From: Intestinimonas massiliensis (ex Afouda et al. 2020)
GTDB taxonomy: Bacteria; Bacillota; Clostridia; Oscillospirales; Oscillospiraceae
Assembly: GCF_001244995.1 (NCBI RefSeq)
Contig: NZ_LN869529.1
Coordinates: 1 to 64,000 of the forward strand
DNA length: 64,000 bases
Reading direction: 5' to 3'
The notes under the pieces were generated by a model. The model saw nothing but the letters and a program-made list of their open reading frames with translations, ran no database searches and had not been told where the DNA came from. Within the stretch, counting starts at the first letter, position 1; each line of letters starts with the position of its first letter. Made by a program: the position numbers and the translations under genes. This document shows, piece after piece, positions 42,564 to 51,506 of the stretch.

Positions 42564-43496
42564 ATGCAAACTGTTATTATGGCTGTGGCCGTCCTGGGAA
42601 TCCTGGGCGCCGTGTTCGGCCTGATCCTGGCTTACGCCTCCAAGGTGTTCGCCGTTGAGAAGGACCCCCGCGAGGAGGCCATCCTGGGCTGCCTGCCCGG
42701 CGCCAACTGCGGCGGCTGCGGCTTCCCTGGCTGCGGCGGCTACGCGGCCGCTGTGGCGGCCGGGAAGGCCCCCGTCAATGCCTGCGCCGCCGGCGGCGCT
42801 GCCGTCGCGGCTCAGATTGCTGAGATCATGGGCGTGGCGGCCGGCGAGTCCGTCAAGAAGGTGGCCACGGTCCACTGCTCCGGCGGCGGCGCCGACAAGT
42901 CCAAGTACGAGTACATCGGCATCCACGACTGCCTTGCCGCCGCCCGTCTGCCCGGTGGCGGCCCTCTGGCCTGTAAGTTTGGCTGCCTGGGTATGGGTAG
43001 CTGTGAGTCTGAGTGTCCCTTCGACGCCATTCACGTGAAGGACGGCGTGGCTGTGGTAGACGATGAAAAGTGCGTGGCCTGCGGCAAGTGTGTGGATATC
43101 TGCCCCCGCCACATCATCGACCTGGAGCCCTACAAGACCAAGAAGCATGTTTCCATCCCCTGCTCCTCCAAGGACAAGGGACCCGCGGTCACCAAGGTCT
43201 GCTCCAACGGCTGTATCGGTTGCGCTCTGTGCGCCAAGGCCTGCCCCAAGGAGGCCATTACCATCGAGAACAACCTGGCCAAAATCGACTACAGCAAGTG
43301 CATCGGCTGCACGCTGTGCGCCCAGAAGTGCCCCCGGAAGCTCATCGTGGTGGATGGCAAGGTCCCCGTGGTGAAGCCTGCGGCACCCAAGGCGGCTCCC
43401 GCGGCGGCGGCGACCAAGCCGGCGTCCGCTCCTGCGGCTCCCGCCGCCGAGACCAAGGCTTCCGAGGCCCCCAAGGCCGAGGAGACCAAGGAATAA
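42564..43496 (+). CDS. rnfB: Rnf complex subunit RnfB
   Basis: 310 aa. N-terminal membrane helix, [4Fe-4S] domain CLPGANCGGCGFPGCGGYA, then a ferredoxin array: CKFGCLGMGSCESECP, CVACGKCVDICP, CIGCALCAKACP, CIGCTLCAQKCP. This many clusters fits the extended clostridial form that accepts electrons from reduced ferredoxin. The C-terminus (about 265-310) is an Ala/Pro/Lys/Glu-rich disordered tail. A strong terminator follows 5 bp after the stop. Confidence 0.96.
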   Translation: MQTVIMAVAVLGILGAVFGLILAYASKVFAVEKDPREEAILGCLPGANCGGCGFPGCGGYAAAVAAGKAPVNACAAGGAAVAAQIAEIMGVAAGESVKKVATVHCSGGGADKSKYEYIGIHDCLAAARLPGGGPLACKFGCLGMGSCESECPFDAIHVKDGVAVVDDEKCVACGKCVDICPRHIIDLEPYKTKKHVSIPCSSKDKGPAVTKVCSNGCIGCALCAKACPKEAITIENNLAKIDYSKCIGCTLCAQKCPRKLIVVDGKVPVVKPAAPKAAPAAAATKPASAPAAPAAETKASEAPKAEETKE

Positions 43497-43501
43497 GACA
43501 C

Positions 43502-43539
43502 AAAAAAGAGCACGGTCCTGATGGACCGTGCTCTTTTTT
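43502..43539 (+). terminator. Intrinsic terminator after rnfB
   Basis: Perfect 17-bp stem AAAAAAGAGCACGGTCC and complement with a 4-base loop, ending in TTTTTT; it also has A-runs that make it usable for the converging phospholipase-D gene. Confidence 0.92.
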
Positions 43540-43582
43540 GCTATACGAATAAACCGCATGGCGGTTTGTTCAGTAGACATTA

Positions 43583-45076
43583 CTAAAGCAGGTATCGGAT
43601 TAGCTGGAACACCACCGAGGTGATGGGGAACAGCCAGGCCTTAGCGCCGATGACCGGCAGGACCTCTACCCCTTCCTTGGGGACGTAGCCGCCCTGGGGC
43701 AGGGCCTGGAGGGCGTGGTCCTGGGTGGAGAGGAGGTACTCCTCCAGCGCTCTGGAGAAGTCGCCGCCGTGAAAGACCAGCATAAGCTCGGTGTCCAGGT
43801 AGGTGCTGCGCATATCCAGGTTGTAGGAGCCCACCACGGCCATGTCGTCGATGAGGGCGGATTTGCCATGGGAGGAGTAGTCGCCGAACCACTCCCACAC
43901 CGTGACCCCAGTCTCCAGCAGCCGCTGCTTGTTGTGGACGTAGTCAGAGGATGCCATGATGTTGTCCCCCACCGCCACCGAGTTGAGTTGGAGGTCAAAG
44001 GGGACGCCGCGGGCGGCCAGGTCCTCCAGCGCCTGGTACATGGGCTCGTTCAGCACGGCGTAGGGGGTTTGGAGAAAGACCCGCTCCTCCGCCCGGCCCA
44101 TGAGGGCCATGAGCTGCCACCACACCCAGGGCTCCTTGCTCATGATCCCGGTGGGGTTGCTGAGAAGCTCCACATGCTCCACCGGCAGGGTGAGCGCGGC
44201 ATAGTCCAGCGGTATGGGGTCGAATAGAGTGGGGTCGGCGGCCGCCAAAGCGGCGTACCGGGTCCGCAGTTCCGCCTCCGCCCGGTCGATTTTCCCGGGA
44301 AACAGGGGCGGGCGGTCCAGTACGGTCCTGCTGTAGGGACTCTCCCACACGGACTGGAAATAGGCCTCCACCTGGGTGAGCACGGTGTGCGCCCCGCTCT
44401 GCTCCGTTCCGGCAGCGGTGTTGTAGACCAGCACATCCTGGTCGTGACTCTTCAACGCATCAGGCACATAGTCCCCCAGAAACAGGTCAAAAGTGTTCCG
44501 GCCGCCCAGCAGCAGCAGCCGGTCGTCAATGAGCAGATACTTGTCGTGCATCCGGCCATTGACCGTCCAGGGCAGGAGCAGATTCGGGGCATTGTAGAAG
44601 CGGATCTCCACGTTGGGCAGGCGGCCCAGCGCCCGGAAAATGGGCGAGCCGCCCCGGAGCAGCCCGCTGACCCCGTCCCACAGGATCTGGATCTGCACGC
44701 CCCGGTCCGCCGCCAGCAGCAGAGCGGCAAAGATGTCGCGCCCGCTGTCACAGTCCCGGATGTCGAAGGAAGAGAGGATGATGCGCTCCTCAGCCTCGCC
44801 GATCATCCGGAGCCGCACGTCCAGGGCGTCCTGGTTGTCGGTGACCAGCGCCGCCCGGTCGGTGGAGCCGACCTGCTCAAAGACGGCGGGGTCCCAGGCG
44901 GCGCGGAAGGAGTCGCTCACCGTCGGGGGCGACAAAAAGGGGAGGGTAGCGCCCAGCACAAAGTAGAGCAGGTAGAGGGGCAGAACCCGGCAGAGAAGGG
45001 AGCGGAGCGTCCATTTTCTACGCGGTTTTTCGGAACCGGCCCGCCGGGCGAAGAGACTTCTGGGGGGCCGCGTCAC
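43583..45076 (-). CDS. Phospholipase D-family protein (cardiolipin synthase-like)
   Basis: 497 aa. One N-terminal membrane anchor (about 30-50), then two PLD repeats: HDKYLLIDDRLLLLGGRN (full HxK...D) and SHGKSALIDDMAVVGSYN (HxK). Also RGVQIQILWDG and LSSFDI...DSGRDI. The single anchor and extracytoplasmic catalytic part suggest a phosphatidyltransferase or an exported phosphodiesterase; typical Cls has two helices, so cardiolipin synthesis is only probable. Its start overlaps the asnA stop by four bases. Confidence 0.82.
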   Translation of the reverse strand: MTRPPRSLFARRAGSEKPRRKWTLRSLLCRVLPLYLLYFVLGATLPFLSPPTVSDSFRAAWDPAVFEQVGSTDRAALVTDNQDALDVRLRMIGEAEERIILSSFDIRDCDSGRDIFAALLLAADRGVQIQILWDGVSGLLRGGSPIFRALGRLPNVEIRFYNAPNLLLPWTVNGRMHDKYLLIDDRLLLLGGRNTFDLFLGDYVPDALKSHDQDVLVYNTAAGTEQSGAHTVLTQVEAYFQSVWESPYSRTVLDRPPLFPGKIDRAEAELRTRYAALAAADPTLFDPIPLDYAALTLPVEHVELLSNPTGIMSKEPWVWWQLMALMGRAEERVFLQTPYAVLNEPMYQALEDLAARGVPFDLQLNSVAVGDNIMASSDYVHNKQRLLETGVTVWEWFGDYSSHGKSALIDDMAVVGSYNLDMRSTYLDTELMLVFHGGDFSRALEEYLLSTQDHALQALPQGGYVPKEGVEVLPVIGAKAWLFPITSVVFQLIRYLL

Positions 45077-46086
45077 AGGAGGACGACCCCCGCTTCCTGG
45101 CAGGCGCCGAGGGTCTCCGGGTCCCAGACGCTGGCCTGCACCTCACCGATGTGGGCCTTTCCCAGCAGAAGCATGCACAGCCGGGACTGGCCGATGCCGC
45201 CGCCGATGGTGAGGGGGAGCTCCCCACTCAGGAGCATCCGATGGAAGGGAAGTGAGCGCCGGTCGTCGCAGCCCGCCAGGGTGAGCTGGCGGTCCAGGGA
45301 TTCGGGGGAGACCCGTATGCCCATGGAGGACAGCTCGAAGGCGCGCTCCAGCACCGGGTTCCACACCAGAATGTCGCCGTTGAGGGCCCAGTCGTCGTAG
45401 TCGGGGGCCCGGCCGTCGTGGGGCCGGCCCGACTTCAGCGCGCCGCCGATGCCCATGAGGAAGGTGGTGGGGTGGTCCTTTACCCAGGCGTCCTCCCGCT
45501 CCTTGGCAGAGAGGTCGGGCCAGCGGTCCTCCAGCTCCTGGGCGGTGACGAAGGTGACCTGCCGCTCCACCAGGGGCAGGGAGAGCAACTGGGGGAACAT
45601 GGCCCGCAGAGTGGTCTGGGTCTGGCAGATGCACTCCACAATGGTGCGGACGGTCTCTTTCAGATAATCCTCGTTCCGGTCCCGGGGGGCCAGCACCTTT
45701 TCCCAATCCCACTGGTCCACGTAGACCGAGTGGAGGTTGTCGGGCTCCTCATCCCGCCGGATGGCGTTCATGTCGGTATACAGCCCTTCGCCCACGGAAA
45801 ACTGGTAGCGGTGGAGGGCCAGCCGCTTCCATTTGGCCAGGGAATGGACCACCTGGGCGTCCCGCCCGGCGGCGGGGATGTCGAAAGAGACGGGCCGCTC
45901 CACGCCGTTCAGGTCGTCGTTCAGGCCGGTACTGGCCTCCACGAAGAGAGGGGCGGAGACTCGTCGCAGGTTGAGGGAGCCGCCCAGGGTGTCCTCGAAG
46001 AGCCGCTTCAAAAGGCCGATGGCCTTCTGGGTGTCGTACAGGTTGAGCTTGGGGGCGTAGCTGGGGGGAATAAAGGAACCGCTCAT
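45073..46086 (-). CDS. asnA: Aspartate--ammonia ligase
   Basis: 337 aa, standard AsnA length; ammonia-dependent asparagine synthetase related to class II aminoacyl-tRNA synthetases. Motifs: LRRVSAPLFVEASTGLNDDLNG, DIPAAGRDAQVVHSLAKWKRLAL, MNAIRRDEEPDNLHSVYVDQWDWEKVL and the C-terminal LPLTIGGGIGQSRLCMLLLGKAHIGEVQASVW. GGAGGCAC precedes ATG 46,086. This window also encodes an asparaginase, the reverse reaction. Confidence 0.96.
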   Translation of the reverse strand: MSGSFIPPSYAPKLNLYDTQKAIGLLKRLFEDTLGGSLNLRRVSAPLFVEASTGLNDDLNGVERPVSFDIPAAGRDAQVVHSLAKWKRLALHRYQFSVGEGLYTDMNAIRRDEEPDNLHSVYVDQWDWEKVLAPRDRNEDYLKETVRTIVECICQTQTTLRAMFPQLLSLPLVERQVTFVTAQELEDRWPDLSAKEREDAWVKDHPTTFLMGIGGALKSGRPHDGRAPDYDDWALNGDILVWNPVLERAFELSSMGIRVSPESLDRQLTLAGCDDRRSLPFHRMLLSGELPLTIGGGIGQSRLCMLLLGKAHIGEVQASVWDPETLGACQEAGVVLL

Positions 46087-46150
46087 AAAATCCGTGCCTC
46101 CGTTTCATAACGATGGAATGAAACAATTATATGATAGCGGCGGATAAAAA

Positions 46151-46180
46151 GCAAGGCCGCGGGTATACCCGCGGCCTTGC
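46151..46180. terminator. 30-bp perfect palindrome between asnA promoter region and GH25 gene
   Basis: GCAAGGCCGCGGGTA and its complement without a loop. It lies 8 bp past the stop of the GH25 lysozyme gene on the minus strand and probably terminates it ahead of asnA. Confidence 0.75.
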
Positions 46181-46187
46181 CTGGCGG

Positions 46188-47183
46188 TCAGGAGAGGGGA
46201 ATCTTCAGTACCTGGCCGACATAGATCCGGTTGGGGTCGGCAATCGCGTTGAGCCGGGCCAACTCAGCCACGGTGGTGCAATACCGCTGGGCGATGGCCC
46301 AAAGCGTATCCCCGGCCCGCACCGTGTAAGCCTGGTAGTCCGAGCCGTCCGACGGAATCTTTAGTACCTGGCCGACATAGATCCGGTTGGGGTCGGCAAT
46401 CGCGTTGAGCCGGGCCAACTCAGCCACGGTGGTGTAATACCGCTGGGCGATGGCCCAAAGCGTATCCCCGGCCCGCACCGTGTAGTAGGGGTAGGGCTGC
46501 GGGGCCGGGCCCGGGTCCAGCAGGACTTCACCGGTGAACCAGTCCCGGTCCACGTATCCGTCGATCCCCGCCACCCGGCCCAGGTCAGTGTACTGCCAGC
46601 CCGTCCAGGTCTCCCAGGGGGTACCGGAGAGATCAGGGGCGGCGACCTCCCACTGGGCCACCCACAGGGGGTAGCGGCTCAGAGCGCCGGTAAAGCGGGT
46701 GGAGGCCACATAGGCGTCGGCATAGAGCATAGGGGTGACGTCCAGCTCGTTCTCCAAGGTCTCCAGAAAGGCGGCGGCCACCGCAGTGGCCTGGTCTCGG
46801 TCCAGACCCCGGTAGACCTCGAAGTCCAGGGCCGGACGGCAGTCGTAGTCCAGGTCCCGGATGAGGCCGGCAAAAAAGCCGGCCTGCGCCTGGGCGCTCT
46901 CCGTGTCCAGGGCGGTGAGATAGTGGTAAAAGCCCAGCTTCCGTCCGGCGGCCCGGGCCCCCTCGTAGTGGGAATAGAGGGCGGAGTCTACGCCGTCGCT
47001 GCCGTAGCTGGCCCGGATATAGACCACCTCCACGCCGTCGTCCCGGACGGTCTCGAAATCCACGTCCCCCTGATAGACGCTGATGTCGATGCCGGCCATC
47101 CGGTCCACGGCGGCGGCCCGGGCCGGGGCGGGCGCGCAGAGCAGAAGCAGCCCCAGCAGGGCGGAAAAAAGTCGCTTGCACAT
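46188..47183 (-). CDS. Secreted GH25 lysozyme with two LysM domains
   Basis: 331 aa from ATG 47,183 (AGAGG upstream). Signal peptide (1-24, [21 protein letters not shown]), GH25 muramidase domain (about 30-215: [45 protein letters not shown] with catalytic Asp/Glu, [15 protein letters not shown]), then two LysM repeats ([28 protein letters not shown]... and its near copy). Cleaves peptidoglycan glycan strands. The LysM repeats are 52 residues apart and nearly identical at DNA level. Confidence 0.93.
   Translation of the reverse strand: MCKRLFSALLGLLLLCAPAPARAAAVDRMAGIDISVYQGDVDFETVRDDGVEVVYIRASYGSDGVDSALYSHYEGARAAGRKLGFYHYLTALDTESAQAQAGFFAGLIRDLDYDCRPALDFEVYRGLDRDQATAVAAAFLETLENELDVTPMLYADAYVASTRFTGALSRYPLWVAQWEVAAPDLSGTPWETWTGWQYTDLGRVAGIDGYVDRDWFTGEVLLDPGPAPQPYPYYTVRAGDTLWAIAQRYYTTVAELARLNAIADPNRIYVGQVLKIPSDGSDYQAYTVRAGDTLWAIAQRYCTTVAELARLNAIADPNRIYVGQVLKIPLS
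46201..46484 (-). repeat. Tandem LysM-coding DNA repeat
   Basis: 46,201-46,328 and 46,357-46,484 are 128-bp copies offset by 156 bp that I see differing at only about two positions. Such identity implies recent duplication or gene conversion. Confidence 0.85.
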
Positions 47184-47266
47184 GGCGTTGTACCTCTTGC
47201 AGAATTTCGGGGGAGCTCCCCCCTGTATCCTATGTAAAAATGCAGGCGAATGTGCAAAATCCTGCA

Positions 47267-47295
47267 TTGCCTTTTTGCGGAAAACCGTTTATACT
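47267..47295 (+). promoter_or_regulatory. Promoter of isocitrate dehydrogenase
   Basis: TTGCCT (47,267-47,272), 17-bp spacer, TATACT (47,290-47,295). The transcript would start about 30 bases before the icd ATG, whose ribosome site AAGGAGGAG is at 47,316-47,324. Confidence 0.75.
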
Positions 47296-47332
47296 AAAAG
47301 AGAAAACAATATGCCAAGGAGGAGCGAGCACG

Positions 47333-48544
47333 ATGGACAAGATCAAAATGACAACACCTCTGGTGGAGATGGACGGCGACGAGATGACCCGTATCCTGTG
47401 GAGCGATATCAAAGAAATCCTGCTCAAGCCGTACATCGAACTGAATACCGTCTATTTTGACCTGGGCCTGCCCGAGCGGGAGCGCACCGGCGACCAGGTG
47501 ACGGTGGACTCCGCCGAGGCCACCCGGCAGTATGGCGTGGCGGTCAAGTGTGCCACCATCACCCCCAACGCCCAGCGGGTGGAGGAGTACAAGCTCTCCC
47601 AGATGTGGAAGTCCCCCAATGCCACCATCCGGGCCATCCTGGACGGCACCGTGTTCCGCGCCCCCATCATGGTAAAGGGTATCTCCCCGGTGGTGAAGAA
47701 CTGGAAGAAGCCCATCACCATTGCCCGTCACGCTTACGGCGACCTCTACAAGGCGGTGGAATACCAGGTGCCCGGCCCCGGCAGGGCCGAGCTGGTCTAT
47801 ACCGCGTCCGACGGCGCCGAGGCCCGGGAGACCATCTTCGATTTCCAGGGCGCCGGCATCATACAGGGCCAGCACAACACCGACGCCTCCATCACTTCCT
47901 TTGCCCACGCCTGCTTCCAATACGCCCTGGATACCAGGCAGGACCTGTGGTTTGCCACCAAGGATACCATCTCCAAGAAATACGATCACCACTTCAAGGA
48001 TATTTTTCAGGAGATTTATGACGCGGAGTATGACAAAAAATTCAAAAAGGCGGGCATTGAGTATTTCTATACCCTCATTGACGACGCGGTGGCCCGGGTT
48101 ATTCGCAGCGAGGGCGGCTTCATCTGGGCCTGCAAGAACTACGACGGAGACGTGATGAGCGACATGGTGTCCACCGCCTTTGGGTCTCTGGCCATGATGA
48201 CCTCTGTGCTGGTCTCACCCGAGGGCAAGTATGAGTACGAGGCCGCCCACGGCACCGTCACCCGCCACTACTACCAGCATCGGAAGGGGAAGGAGACCTC
48301 GACCAATCCCATGGCCACCCTGTTTGCCTGGACCGGGGCGCTGCGCAAGCGGGGAGAGCTGGACGGCGGCGCCGATCTGGTGCGCTTTGCCGACGCCATG
48401 GAGGCCGCCTCCATCGCCACCATCGAGTCCGGCACCATGACCAAGGACCTGGCCGGCCTGTGGGAGGGGGAGGCCCCCGCCCGGACGGTGAACAGCACCG
48501 ATTTCCTGTACGCGATTCGGGACGAGCTGGAAAAGCGTCTGTGA
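47333..48544 (+). CDS. icd: Isocitrate dehydrogenase (NADP+), homodimeric eukaryotic-type
   Basis: 403 aa. Motifs: [13 protein letters not shown] (N-terminal), [19 protein letters not shown] (substrate Ser/Asn/Arg), [39 protein letters not shown] (metal Asp residues) and [31 protein letters not shown] (NADP site with HGTVTRHY, Arg typical of NADP). Makes 2-oxoglutarate and NADPH. ATG 47,333 with AAGGAGGAG upstream. No aconitase or citrate synthase is adjacent. Confidence 0.96.
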   Translation: MDKIKMTTPLVEMDGDEMTRILWSDIKEILLKPYIELNTVYFDLGLPERERTGDQVTVDSAEATRQYGVAVKCATITPNAQRVEEYKLSQMWKSPNATIRAILDGTVFRAPIMVKGISPVVKNWKKPITIARHAYGDLYKAVEYQVPGPGRAELVYTASDGAEARETIFDFQGAGIIQGQHNTDASITSFAHACFQYALDTRQDLWFATKDTISKKYDHHFKDIFQEIYDAEYDKKFKKAGIEYFYTLIDDAVARVIRSEGGFIWACKNYDGDVMSDMVSTAFGSLAMMTSVLVSPEGKYEYEAAHGTVTRHYYQHRKGKETSTNPMATLFAWTGALRKRGELDGGADLVRFADAMEAASIATIESGTMTKDLAGLWEGEAPARTVNSTDFLYAIRDELEKRL

Positions 48545-48555
48545 GGCAAGAAGAA

Positions 48556-48595
48556 AAGGGGGGACCGGACGGCACAGCCGTCCGGTCCCCCCTTG
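48556..48595 (+). terminator. Intrinsic terminator after icd
   Basis: 18-bp perfect stem AAGGGGGGACCGGACGGC with complement, loop ACA, then a short T stretch. Confidence 0.85.
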
Positions 48596-48654
48596 TATGA
48601 GCGCGGTGGAAAGAGGGCATACTATAGGCATCCATGAAAAGGGAGTGAGCGTAC

Positions 48655-49248
48655 ATGCCCATCGACTTTGCCCAGAGTCAGACCCATCAGAACCTGCTGC
48701 GCGCCTTTGCGGGAGAGAGCCAGGCCCGCAACCGCTACACCTTTGCCGCCGGACTGGCCAAGCGGAAGAACCTGCATGTGATCGAGGCGGTGTTCACCTT
48801 CACCGCCGACCAGGAGCGGGCCCATGCCAAGGTGTATTACGACCTACTGGAGTCCCTCTCCGGCAAGAACATCCAGATCGACGGCACTTACCCGGTGGAC
48901 ATCTTCCCCGGCGTGCTGGAGCATCTGCGCGCCGCCCAGCACAACGAGTACCAGGAGTGGGAGCACGACTACGCCCACTTTGCCGACGTGGCCCGGGAGG
49001 AGGGCTTTTCCGAGATCGCCAAGACCTTTGACATGATCGCCGACATCGAGAAGGTCCACGGCGACCGCTTCGGCCGGTTCGCCGACCTGCTGGAGTCGGA
49101 AAAGCTCTTTGTCTCCGATGTCAAGGTGCAGTGGATGTGCCTCAACTGCGGCATGGTCATCGAGAGTACCCGGGCTCCCGCCATGTGCCCGGTGTGCAAG
49201 CACGACCAGGGCTGGTTCATCCGCATGGAGATGGTTCCCTTCCATTAA
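48655..49248 (+). CDS. rbr: Rubrerythrin
   Basis: 197 aa, oxidative-stress peroxidase of anaerobes reducing H2O2. Di-iron four-helix domain with FAGESQARNRYTFAA, EVFTFTADQERAHAKVYY-type ExxH, and FADVAREEGFSEIAKTFDMIADIEKVHGDRF (second ExxH); C-terminal rubredoxin-like centre CLNCG ... CPVCKHDQGWF. AAGGGAGTGAG precedes ATG 48,655. Possibly preceded by its own promoter (CATACTATAGG before the start), no clear -35. Confidence 0.96.
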   Translation: MPIDFAQSQTHQNLLRAFAGESQARNRYTFAAGLAKRKNLHVIEAVFTFTADQERAHAKVYYDLLESLSGKNIQIDGTYPVDIFPGVLEHLRAAQHNEYQEWEHDYAHFADVAREEGFSEIAKTFDMIADIEKVHGDRFGRFADLLESEKLFVSDVKVQWMCLNCGMVIESTRAPAMCPVCKHDQGWFIRMEMVPFH

Positions 49249-49533
49249 AAAAGAGCCCCGCGTTTTGGCGGGTGTCCGTAAAACAGTTCTACCGACCTGT
49301 GTATGCTCGCAGGTCGGTAGTTTGCAATATGTACCGGTTTCGGAAAGGCCCTTGTGTAAAGGGAACTGTCAGCGAAGCTGACTGAGGGATTGACAACTCC
49401 TCCTCCCCTGCGGGGCACCTCCCCTTACACAGGGGAGGCTTTTGTGCGGCGCAAAACCGCACATCGCACGATACACCGGTAGGTGTATAGAAGTGCGCCC
49501 TTTATCTATTCGACAAACTTTCTTGAATTTGTA
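49249..49533. repeat. Intergenic repeat cluster with palindromes
   Basis: 285 bp without a gene. It holds a perfect 11-bp stem CTACCGACCTG/CAGGTCGGTAG (49,289-49,320), a roughly 95-bp imperfect palindrome (arms GGCCCTTGTGTAAAGGGA at about 49,346 and TCCCCTTACACAGGGGAGGC at about 49,422) enclosing a GTCAGCGAAGCTGAC hairpin, and the hairpin motif at 49,465-49,502. The middle unit looks like the dispersed intergenic repeats common in Oscillospiraceae genomes. Confidence 0.7.
49465..49502 (-). repeat. Second copy of the hairpin motif found in the mobile element
   Basis: Reverse complement of 49,485-49,502 equals AAGGGCGCACTTCTATAC (18 of 18 with 25,300-25,317) and of 49,465-49,475 equals TGTATCGTGCG (11 of 11). 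Between them the apical stem is ATACACC/GGTGTAT, different from the first copy but still paired. Confidence 0.8.
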
Positions 49534-49971
49534 TTATTCAAGCCATTGAATAAATGCTGTTTTGTCTGTACTGTTATATCCCGCGTTACCATAGAAATTC
49601 AGCGTGGTTTCTTCCTGTGAACCTGTAAGTAACATCATTTTATAGCAGTTTTCCCTTTCGGCAATACCTTTTGCATAGTTTAGGCATTCTGTCGCATATC
49701 CTTTTCCTCGATAGTTTAAATGGGTAACAACATTTTCGATAAATGCGTATGGTCGTATATTTCTTGTCAGATTTGGAATAATTACGCAAACACATGAAGA
49801 AACGATTTTTCCATCTACATCCTTAACAATGATATGATGGTTTTTGTCTTCAATAATCGTGTTCCATGTATTTTTCAAATGCTCTGTCATCTCTGGAACA
49901 GATTTCTCATGTAAAAATAAATACAATTCCAGAAGTTCATTCAACTCATTTTCTCTAACTTCCCTGACCAT
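49534..49971 (-). CDS. GNAT-family N-acetyltransferase
   Basis: 145 aa single GNAT domain: VREVRENELNELLELYLFLHE at the start, KIVSSCVCVIIPN, acetyl-CoA loop VVTHLNYRGKGYATECLNYA (RGKGYA) and LTGSQEETTLNFYGNAGY near the end. Substrate unknown. AT-rich base composition and codon choice contrast sharply with flanking genes, and the adjacent repeat cluster suggests acquisition. A ribosome site GGAGATG lies before ATG 49,971. Confidence 0.85.
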   Translation of the reverse strand: MVREVRENELNELLELYLFLHEKSVPEMTEHLKNTWNTIIEDKNHHIIVKDVDGKIVSSCVCVIIPNLTRNIRPYAFIENVVTHLNYRGKGYATECLNYAKGIAERENCYKMMLLTGSQEETTLNFYGNAGYNSTDKTAFIQWLE

Positions 49972-50047
49972 TACAACATCTCCATCAAATTCAACAAGTT
50001 TATAGTGTTGTTTTTACATACTATCACACAAAATGTAATTATACAAG

Positions 50048-50081
50048 AACAGGAACAGCAGAATAAACTGCTGTTCCTGTT
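50048..50081. terminator. Hairpin between the acetyltransferase islet and MATE gene
   Basis: AACAGGAACAGCAG and its complement form a 14-bp perfect stem with loop AATAAA. It marks the right edge of the low-GC islet; T-run support is weak. Confidence 0.6.
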
Positions 50082-50126
50082 AACTGTCTTATGACTCCCG
50101 CCTTCTCACGCGGGGCTCTTTTTGTG

Positions 50127-51506
50127 TCAGGGTTCGGGCTGCTCCAGGGGACGGACCACGGTTTTGAACATGTAGCCCATAAACACCGCACTGAGCAGGA
50201 AGGAGAAGACCTCCGCAAAGGGGAAAGCCGCCCACACGGCGCTGAGGCCGACAAAGTGGCCCAACAGCCAGGAGACGGGCAGAATGAGCACCAACTGCCG
50301 CAGCACGGAGACGATGAGGCTCAGTACGCCGTGGCCCAGGGCCTGACAGACCGAGGAGGTAACGATGCCGAAGGCGGCGGGCAGGAAGCTGAGGCTGATG
50401 AGGCGCAGGGCGGGGATACCGATCTCCAGCATATAGTCGGAGGCGTTGAAGATGCCTAGGAGCCGGCCCGGGATGAGCCAGAACAGCAGCACGCCCACGG
50501 CCATGATGGCCGCACCATAGAGGAAGCCCAGCTTGGCGGCGGCCCGGATACGGTCCGGCTTGCGCGCGCCATAGTTGTAGGCGATGATGGGCACGATGCC
50601 GTTGTTGAGGCCGAATACCGGCATGAAGATAAAGCTCTCCAGCTTGAAATAGGCGGAAAAGACCGCCACGGCGGTGGAGTTGAAGGCCCCCAGGATCTTG
50701 TTCATGCCGAAGGTCATCACCGAGCCGATGGAGGACATGATGATGGACGGCACGCCCACGGCATAGATCTTCCGGATGGTGACGCCATGGGGCCGGAAGC
50801 CCCGGAAGGAGATGGTGATCTCCGGGTTGCGCCGCAGATTGCAGAAGAGGCCCAGCAGGGCGCCCACGCACTGGCCGATGACGGTGGCCAGGGCCGCCCC
50901 GGCGATGCCCATGGCGGGGAAGGGTCCGAGGCCGAAAATGAGCAGGGGGTCCAGGATCAGGTTGATGACGGCGCCCAGGCCCTGAGAGAGCATGGTGTAA
51001 ATGGTTTTTCCGGTGGACTGGAGCAGCCGCTCAAAGCAGATCTGAAACATCATGCCCACCGAGGCCACGGCAATGATGGTGAGGTAAGTGTCGCCGTAGG
51101 CGATGATCTCGGGCACGTCGGTCTGGAGGGCCATGAAAGTCCGGGAGAAAAAGCCGCCCAGCAGGGCAAAAGCCGCCCAGGAGCAGAAGGCCAGAAAGAT
51201 GCCGTTGACGGCGGCCTTGTTGGCTGCGTCAAAATTTTTTTCTCCCAGGCTCTTGGACAGCAGGGCGTTGACGCCCACCCCGGTCCCCACGCCCACCGAG
51301 ATCATCAGGTTCTGGGCGGGAAAGGCCAGGCCCACGGCGGTGAGGGCATATTCGCTGATGTAGGAGACGAACATGCTGTCCACCACGTTGTAGAGGGCCT
51401 GCACCAGCATGGAAATCATCATGGGCAGGGACATGGTAATGAGAAGCTGACGCACGGGCATGACGCCCATCTTGTTTTCCGCAGGCTGACGGGGTTCTGT
51501 GCTCAC
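50127..51506 (-). CDS. MATE family efflux transporter
   Basis: 459 aa, twelve hydrophobic segments. PVRQLLITMSLPMMISMLVQALYNVVDSMFVSYISEYALTAVGLAFP is the MATE N-terminal signature, and its repeat appears at about 230 (FRPHGVTIRKIYAVGVPSIIMSSIGSV). Probable H+ or Na+-driven drug or metabolite export; substrate unknown. Start GTG 51,506 overlaps the stop of the upstream kinase-like gene as GTGA; the frame extends further without homology. Confidence 0.92.
   Translation of the reverse strand: MSTEPRQPAENKMGVMPVRQLLITMSLPMMISMLVQALYNVVDSMFVSYISEYALTAVGLAFPAQNLMISVGVGTGVGVNALLSKSLGEKNFDAANKAAVNGIFLAFCSWAAFALLGGFFSRTFMALQTDVPEIIAYGDTYLTIIAVASVGMMFQICFERLLQSTGKTIYTMLSQGLGAVINLILDPLLIFGLGPFPAMGIAGAALATVIGQCVGALLGLFCNLRRNPEITISFRGFRPHGVTIRKIYAVGVPSIIMSSIGSVMTFGMNKILGAFNSTAVAVFSAYFKLESFIFMPVFGLNNGIVPIIAYNYGARKPDRIRAAAKLGFLYGAAIMAVGVLLFWLIPGRLLGIFNASDYMLEIGIPALRLISLSFLPAAFGIVTSSVCQALGHGVLSLIVSVLRQLVLILPVSWLLGHFVGLSAVWAAFPFAEVFSFLLSAVFMGYMFKTVVRPLEQPEP

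Noticed and set aside
46151-46180. Restriction-type or CRISPR-like repeat
   Set aside because: Single perfect palindrome between gene ends; a terminator explains it and there are no spaced repeats.
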